DNA of 64,000 bases, taken from Sphingomonas sp. Leaf242. Its GTDB lineage: Bacteria > Pseudomonadota > Alphaproteobacteria > Sphingomonadales > Sphingomonadaceae. The stretch spans positions 460,399-524,398 of the forward strand of contig NZ_LMLW01000009.1 in the NCBI RefSeq assembly GCF_001422045.1, read 5' to 3'. Below the pieces are notes generated by a model. That model was given only the letters and a program-made list of their open reading frames with translations, had not been told where the DNA came from and did no database searches. Of the stretch, positions 59,836 through 64,000 are shown in pieces. The position numbers and the translations under genes were made by a program. Every line of letters starts with the position of its first letter. The first letter of the stretch is position 1.

Positions 59836-61251
59836 ATGAAACTCGCAGCGCTGACCGACGGGACGGAAGAGGCGCAGGTGACGGGGTTCGCGATCGATCA
59901 CCGCAAGGTCGCGCCCGGCACGGTGTTCGGCGCGTTCGAAGGCGCACGCGTCAACGGCGAGGATTTCATCGAGGACGCGATCCGCTCGGGCGCGATCGCA
60001 GTCGTGGCGCGGCCTGGGCTGACGGTCGAGGGCGCTACCTACATCGCCGACGACAACCCCCGCGAGCGGTTCGCGCAATTGGCCGCGAAGTTCTTCGCGC
60101 CGTTTCCCGAGACGTCGGTGGCGATCACCGGGACCAACGGGAAGACGTCGTGCGTCGAGATGACTCGGCAGCTGTGGCGGATGGCGGGGTTCCATGCAGC
60201 TTCGATCGGTACGCTGGGGGTTACGACGGCGGACGAGCGTGTCACGACCGGGCTGACCACGCCGGATGTGGTGACGTTCCTGTCGAACGTGGCGGGGCTC
60301 GCGCGCGAAGGCGTCACGCATCTCGCGTTCGAGGCGTCGAGCCACGGCCTGACGCAGTACCGGACCGAGGGACTGAAGGTAGCTGCGGCGGCGTTCACGA
60401 ACCTCAGCCGCGACCATCTCGACTATCACGGCGACATGGCGGCGTATTTTACGGCCAAGATCCGGCTGTTCTCCGAGGTGCTCTCGACGGACGGTGCGGC
60501 GGTGGTGTGGGCTGACGATCCTCAGTCGGCGCGGGTGATCGATCTGGCGCGCGAGCGTGGCAACCGGCTGATTACGGTCGGGACGCAGGGCGAGACGTTG
60601 CGGCTGGTAGGGCGCGATCCGACGTTGCTCGGGCAGGGGCTGACGATCGAGGCGGAGGGCCAAACGTACAAGGTGACACTGCCGCTGATCGGAGCTTACC
60701 AGGCGGCGAACGCGCTGGTGTCGGCGGGACTCGTGATCGCGACCGGTGGCGACGTGGCCGCGACGATCGCCAATCTCGCGCGGTTGCAGCCGGTGCGCGG
60801 GCGGCTGGAACGCGCGGTGATCGCGAAGTCGGGTGCGCCGGTCTACGTCGACTATGCCCACACCCCGGACGCGCTCGAAGCGGCAATCGCTGCGCTGAAA
60901 CCGCACGCAGGCGGCAAGCTGATCGTGGTGTTCGGCGCCGGTGGCGATCGCGACACCGGCAAGCGTGAGACGATGGGGCAGGTCGCGGTGCAGCATGCTG
61001 ACCGTGTGATCGTGACGGACGACAACCCGCGGACCGAGGACGCTCGCGCGATCCGTTGCGACGTCCTGAAGGGCGCGCGGGGAGCTGAGGAAATCGGCGA
61101 CCGGCGCGCGGCGATCGGTGCGGCGGTGCGCGAGGCTGGGCCCGAGGATATCGTGCTGATCGCGGGCAAGGGCCACGAACAAGGGCAGATCGTCGGCGAC
61201 ATGGTCCTCCCCTTCGACGACGTGACCGTCGCGCGGGAGTGCGCGGCGTGA
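59836..61251 (+). CDS. murE: UDP-MurNAc-L-Ala-D-Glu:meso-diaminopimelate ligase
   Basis: A 471-residue Mur ligase from ATG 59836. Motifs: ITGTNGKTSCVEM (ATP loop), TTPDVVTF, NLSRDHLDYHGDMAAYF, VDYAHTPDALE, FGAGGDRDTGKRETMG, and DNPRTEDA, the loop that selects meso-diaminopimelate over lysine. It adds the third residue of the peptidoglycan stem peptide. A family E palindrome separates it from murF. Confidence 0.96.
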   Translation: MKLAALTDGTEEAQVTGFAIDHRKVAPGTVFGAFEGARVNGEDFIEDAIRSGAIAVVARPGLTVEGATYIADDNPRERFAQLAAKFFAPFPETSVAITGTNGKTSCVEMTRQLWRMAGFHAASIGTLGVTTADERVTTGLTTPDVVTFLSNVAGLAREGVTHLAFEASSHGLTQYRTEGLKVAAAAFTNLSRDHLDYHGDMAAYFTAKIRLFSEVLSTDGAAVVWADDPQSARVIDLARERGNRLITVGTQGETLRLVGRDPTLLGQGLTIEAEGQTYKVTLPLIGAYQAANALVSAGLVIATGGDVAATIANLARLQPVRGRLERAVIAKSGAPVYVDYAHTPDALEAAIAALKPHAGGKLIVVFGAGGDRDTGKRETMGQVAVQHADRVIVTDDNPRTEDARAIRCDVLKGARGAEEIGDRRAAIGAAVREAGPEDIVLIAGKGHEQGQIVGDMVLPFDDVTVARECAA

Positions 61252-61266
61252 GGGTAGCTATCTTCT

Positions 61267-61383
61267 TCCCCCCTCCCGCTAGCGGGAGGGGCCGGGGGTG
61301 GGCTCGCGGGTTCGGCAGGCGCTGCGCTTCGGCGATAGCGCGCGCCCACCCCCCGACCCCCTCCCGCTTGCGGGAGGGGGGGC
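61267..61383. repeat. Palindromic repeat, family E, between murE and murF
   Basis: CCCCTCCCGCTAGCGGGAGG GGCCGGGGGTGGGC on the left, mirrored by GCCCACCCCCCGACCCCCTC CCGCTTGCGGGAGG on the right. Its G-rich right edge (GCGGGAGGGGGGGCA) abuts the murF GTG and contains the likely Shine-Dalgarno sequence. Related copies are at 12576 and 27204. Confidence 0.85.
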
Positions 61384-61384
61384 A

Positions 61385-62776
61385 GTGAGTCTGTGGACTT
61401 CGGCCGAGATCGCAGCGGCTACCGGTGGTGTGGCGTCTGGTGACTTCGCCGTCACTGGCGTTGCGTTCGACTCGCGCGAAGTTGGGCCCGGCGACCTCTT
61501 TATTGCGATGAAGGGCGAGGCCAGCGACGGGCACCTGTTCCTCGATCAGGCCTTCGCACAGGGCGCGGCGGGGGCGATCGTGTCGGAGCCTTGCTATCAT
61601 CCGCACGTCATCGTCGAGGACAGCTTTATCGCGTTGCAGGCGCTTGGGCGGGCGAGCCGGGCTCGGAGCGGTGCGAAGATCATCGGTGTCACCGGGTCGG
61701 TTGGGAAGACCAGCGCGAAGGAAGCGCTGTTCGCCTGCCTCGACCGCGCATCCCCCGGCGACGTGCACCGTTCGGTCAAGAGCTACAACAACCACACCGG
61801 CGTCCCGCTGAGCCTCGCCCGCATGCCGCGGGACGCGAAGTTCGGCGTGTTCGAGATGGGGATGAACCATGCCGGTGAACTCGCCGAGCTGACCCAGATC
61901 GTCCGACCGCACATCGCGATGATCACTGCGATCGCGCCTGCGCATACCGCATTCTTTCCCGACGAGAGCGCGATCGCCGATGCCAAAGGGGAGATCTTTG
62001 CCGGGCTCGAACCTGACGGGACCGCGATCGTCCCCTACGACAGCCCGCACCGCGACCGGCTGCTCGGCCATGCCGCGCCGCATGCCGCGCACATCGTGAC
62101 GTTCGGCAGCGAGAAGGGCGCCGATGTCCGCGCGATCGAGGCGATGCGGCTGCCGACCGGCGGGACGTTCGTCACTGCGCGGATGGGGCAGGGGGCCGAG
62201 CACGAGCTGAGTTTCACGATCGCGCAGCCCGGCGCGCACTGGGTGTCCAATGCGCTCGGCGTGCTGGCCTGCGTGCAGGCGGCCGGCAGTGATCTCGGAC
62301 TCGCCGGCCTCGCGTTGGCCGAACTCGGCGGATTGCAAGGCCGTGGCGCGCGGTCGCTGGTGACCGTCGGCGAAGGGCAGGCGCTGGTGATCGACGAGAG
62401 CTATAACGCCAACCCCGCCTCTATGCGTGCGACGCTCAGCGTCCTCAGCCACGAGCCTGGTCGTCACATCGCGGTACTCGGCGAGATGCGCGAACTGGGC
62501 GAGGGCTCCGACGACTATCACGCCGGCCTCGCCGAGCCCATTCTCGCCGCGCGCGTCGAAATGGCGCTGCTTGTCGGTGAAGCGATGGCGCCGTTAGCGC
62601 AGGTGCTTGAGGGACAGGCCGAAACCGTCCATGTGGGCGACGCTGCGGCCGCGCTCGCGTCGTTACGGACGATCCTGGCGCCCGGCGATGTCGTGCTCGT
62701 CAAGGGATCGAACGGGGTGGGCCTCGCGCGCGTCGTAGCGGGTCTCCAGGCTGGCCTCAAAGGCGGGATTAACTGA
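61385..62776 (+). CDS. murF: UDP-MurNAc-tripeptide:D-alanyl-D-alanine ligase
   Basis: About 463 residues from GTG 61385. Motifs: FDSREVGPGDLFIAMKGE, GVTGSVGKTSAKEAL (ATP loop), SYNNHTGVPLSLARMP, FEMGMNHAGE, and DESYNANPASM. It adds D-Ala-D-Ala to the stem peptide. The GTG is chosen because GGGAGGGGGGG, the edge of the family E repeat, lies directly upstream; an ATG at 61298 would put the protein start inside the repeat. mraY starts directly after its stop. Confidence 0.94.
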   Translation: MSLWTSAEIAAATGGVASGDFAVTGVAFDSREVGPGDLFIAMKGEASDGHLFLDQAFAQGAAGAIVSEPCYHPHVIVEDSFIALQALGRASRARSGAKIIGVTGSVGKTSAKEALFACLDRASPGDVHRSVKSYNNHTGVPLSLARMPRDAKFGVFEMGMNHAGELAELTQIVRPHIAMITAIAPAHTAFFPDESAIADAKGEIFAGLEPDGTAIVPYDSPHRDRLLGHAAPHAAHIVTFGSEKGADVRAIEAMRLPTGGTFVTARMGQGAEHELSFTIAQPGAHWVSNALGVLACVQAAGSDLGLAGLALAELGGLQGRGARSLVTVGEGQALVIDESYNANPASMRATLSVLSHEPGRHIAVLGEMRELGEGSDDYHAGLAEPILAARVEMALLVGEAMAPLAQVLEGQAETVHVGDAAAALASLRTILAPGDVVLVKGSNGVGLARVVAGLQAGLKGGIN

Positions 62777-63847
62777 ATGTTGTATTGGCTCGCCGAGCAT
62801 CTGGGGTTTCCCGGCCTGCTGAACCTCATCCGTTACCAGACGGTGCGGACCGGGGGTGCGGTCGCGACCGCGCTGATCATCGGCCTGATCATCGGACCGA
62901 AGTTCATCGGCTGGTTGCGCGTGCGGCAAGGCAAGGGCCAGCCGATCCGCGCTGACGGCCCGCAGTCGCATCTGTCGAAGCGTGGGACGCCGACGATGGG
63001 CGGGCTGATGATCCTGACCTCGATGTGCCTCGCCATCTTTCTGTGGATGGACCTGAGCAATCCGTATGTATGGGCGTGCCTGTTCGTGACGCTCGGCTTC
63101 GGGACGATCGGCTTCCTCGACGACTATGACAAGGTGCGCAAGGCGAGCACCGCGGGGATCAGCGGGCGCACGCGGTTGCTCCTCGAATTCATCATCGCCG
63201 GCGTCGCCGCGACGATCATCATGTCGCAGAACGGGCCGCATCTGTATCTGCCGTTCACGTCGCGCATGTATCTGGATCTCGGCTGGTTCTTCCCGGTGTT
63301 CGCGGCGTTCACGATCGTTTCGTTCGGCAATGCGGTGAACCTGACCGATGGGCTCGACGGGCTGGCGACGATGCCGGTGATCATCGCCAGCGTCGCGTTC
63401 ATGGTGATCGTGTATCTGGTCGGGAACGTGAAGTTCGCCGATTATCTCGGTATTCCGCACGTCCCCCGCGCGGGTGAACTTGCGATCTTCTGCGGGGCGA
63501 TCGTGGGGGCCGGGCTCGCGTTCCTGTGGTTCAATGCGCCGCCAGCGGCGGTGTTCATGGGCGATACCGGGTCGCTGGCTTTGGGCGGCGCGCTGGGAAC
63601 GATCGCGGTCGTCGCGCATCATGAGATCGTGCTGGGAATCATCGGCGGGCTGTTCGTGATCGAGGCACTGTCGGTGATCATCCAGGTGTTCTTCTACAAG
63701 CGCACCGGCAAGCGCGTGTTCCGGATGGCGCCGATCCACCATCATTTCGAACAGCTCGGCTGGGCAGAGGCGACGGTGGTGATCCGCTTCTGGATCATCG
63801 CGCTGGTGCTGGCGCTGGTCGGCCTTTCGACGTTGAAGCTGCGGTGA
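62777..63847 (+). CDS. mraY: Phospho-MurNAc-pentapeptide translocase
   Basis: A 356-residue polytopic enzyme with about ten helices. The catalytic acids are seen in GFLDDYDKV and [10 protein letters not shown], and the conserved HHHFEQLGW loop near the C-terminus. It transfers phospho-MurNAc-pentapeptide to undecaprenyl phosphate, giving lipid I. The start abuts the murF stop; the stop overlaps the murD GTG. Confidence 0.97.
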   Translation: MLYWLAEHLGFPGLLNLIRYQTVRTGGAVATALIIGLIIGPKFIGWLRVRQGKGQPIRADGPQSHLSKRGTPTMGGLMILTSMCLAIFLWMDLSNPYVWACLFVTLGFGTIGFLDDYDKVRKASTAGISGRTRLLLEFIIAGVAATIIMSQNGPHLYLPFTSRMYLDLGWFFPVFAAFTIVSFGNAVNLTDGLDGLATMPVIIASVAFMVIVYLVGNVKFADYLGIPHVPRAGELAIFCGAIVGAGLAFLWFNAPPAAVFMGDTGSLALGGALGTIAVVAHHEIVLGIIGGLFVIEALSVIIQVFFYKRTGKRVFRMAPIHHHFEQLGWAEATVVIRFWIIALVLALVGLSTLKLR

Positions 63848-64000
63848 TCGTTGCGCAGGCCTGGCGCGGGAAACGCTATGCGGTGCTGGGACTGGCGCGG
63901 TCTGGGGCTGCGACCGTGCGGGCGTTGGTGGCTGGCGGGGCGCAGGTCGTCGCGTGGGATTCCGATGAGGCGAAGCGTGATGTCTTCACTCCCTCTCCCC
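63844..64000 (+). CDS. murD: UDP-MurNAc-L-alanine:D-glutamate ligase, truncated by window edge
   Basis: The GTG at 63844 overlaps the mraY stop and opens 52 codons to the window end. [20 protein letters not shown] followed by [12 protein letters not shown] matches the N-terminal Rossmann-like UDP-binding domain of MurD, and murD normally follows mraY in dcw clusters. The catalytic part lies outside. The last bases (TCACTCCCTCTCCCC) are C-rich; whether they belong to a repeat cannot be judged here. Confidence 0.88.
   Translation, partial: MIVAQAWRGKRYAVLGLARSGAATVRALVAGGAQVVAWDSDEAKRDVFTPSP

Overview
The window is GC-rich bacterial DNA that reads as the chromosome of a sphingomonad, most likely Sphingomonas or a close relative (Alphaproteobacteria). 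This is an inference from gene content: a DUF2794 gene next to cysE, an NDUFA12-type complex I accessory gene beside a DUF2155 gene, an Aat protein with a sphingomonad-like tail, a complete dcw start, and many short GC-rich palindromic repeats between genes. No rRNA, complete tRNA, CRISPR array or insertion sequence was seen.

Layout. Positions 1-1690 look foreign: a truncated serine recombinase and an AT-rich membrane protein, ending at a sequence shaped like the 3' end of a tRNA or tmRNA. Next come a GDSL-lipase autotransporter and a phosphate module (Pit transporter plus a Nudix-DUF47 fusion). Positions 6.2-9.2 kb hold a small membrane protein, an LplT-like transporter, pgsA and moaD-moaE. 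From 9.3 to 13.2 kb lie two fasciclin proteins and a peroxide module (oxyR divergent from ahpC-ahpD). From 13.3 to 22.8 kb are a TSUP exporter, cysE, a DUF2794 gene, divergent NAD-salvage genes (pncB/pncA), a GH130 enzyme, an EF-hand lipoprotein, a two-component system and a six-cysteine secreted protein. rpoB-rpoC fills 22.9-31.5 kb.

From 31.8 to 41.7 kb lie a hemerythrin-like protein, an M15 peptidase, an RluA pseudouridine synthase, arfB, a free-methionine sulfoxide reductase, an RcnB/glycine-zipper protein, a polytopic membrane protein and part of the pyruvate dehydrogenase system (lpdA, E2). From 41.8 to 55.6 kb lie a universal stress protein, a PAS regulator, an M28 peptidase, a GGDEF-EAL protein, a fatty acyl-AMP ligase, recX, a double cold-shock protein, a DUF192 protein, the NDUFA12 and DUF2155 genes, aat, a ParA ATPase, a lipoprotein, an overlooked 50-residue gene, cysK and a small membrane protein. 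The window closes with the dcw cluster mraZ-rsmH-ftsL-ftsI-murE-murF-mraY-murD (truncated by the edge), whose genes overlap or nearly touch and so form one operon.

The signals most worth checking are: the uninterrupted Nudix-DUF47 reading frame with a strong internal ribosome binding site; a palindromic repeat family found three times inside operons just before a start codon, once apparently supplying the Shine-Dalgarno sequence of murF; a terminator-like hairpin between a strong promoter and rpoB; a 10-bp-phased repeat before mraZ; and a 184-bp antisense coding overlap between the DUF2155 gene and aat. No clearly new multi-gene system such as a defence or biosynthetic island was found.
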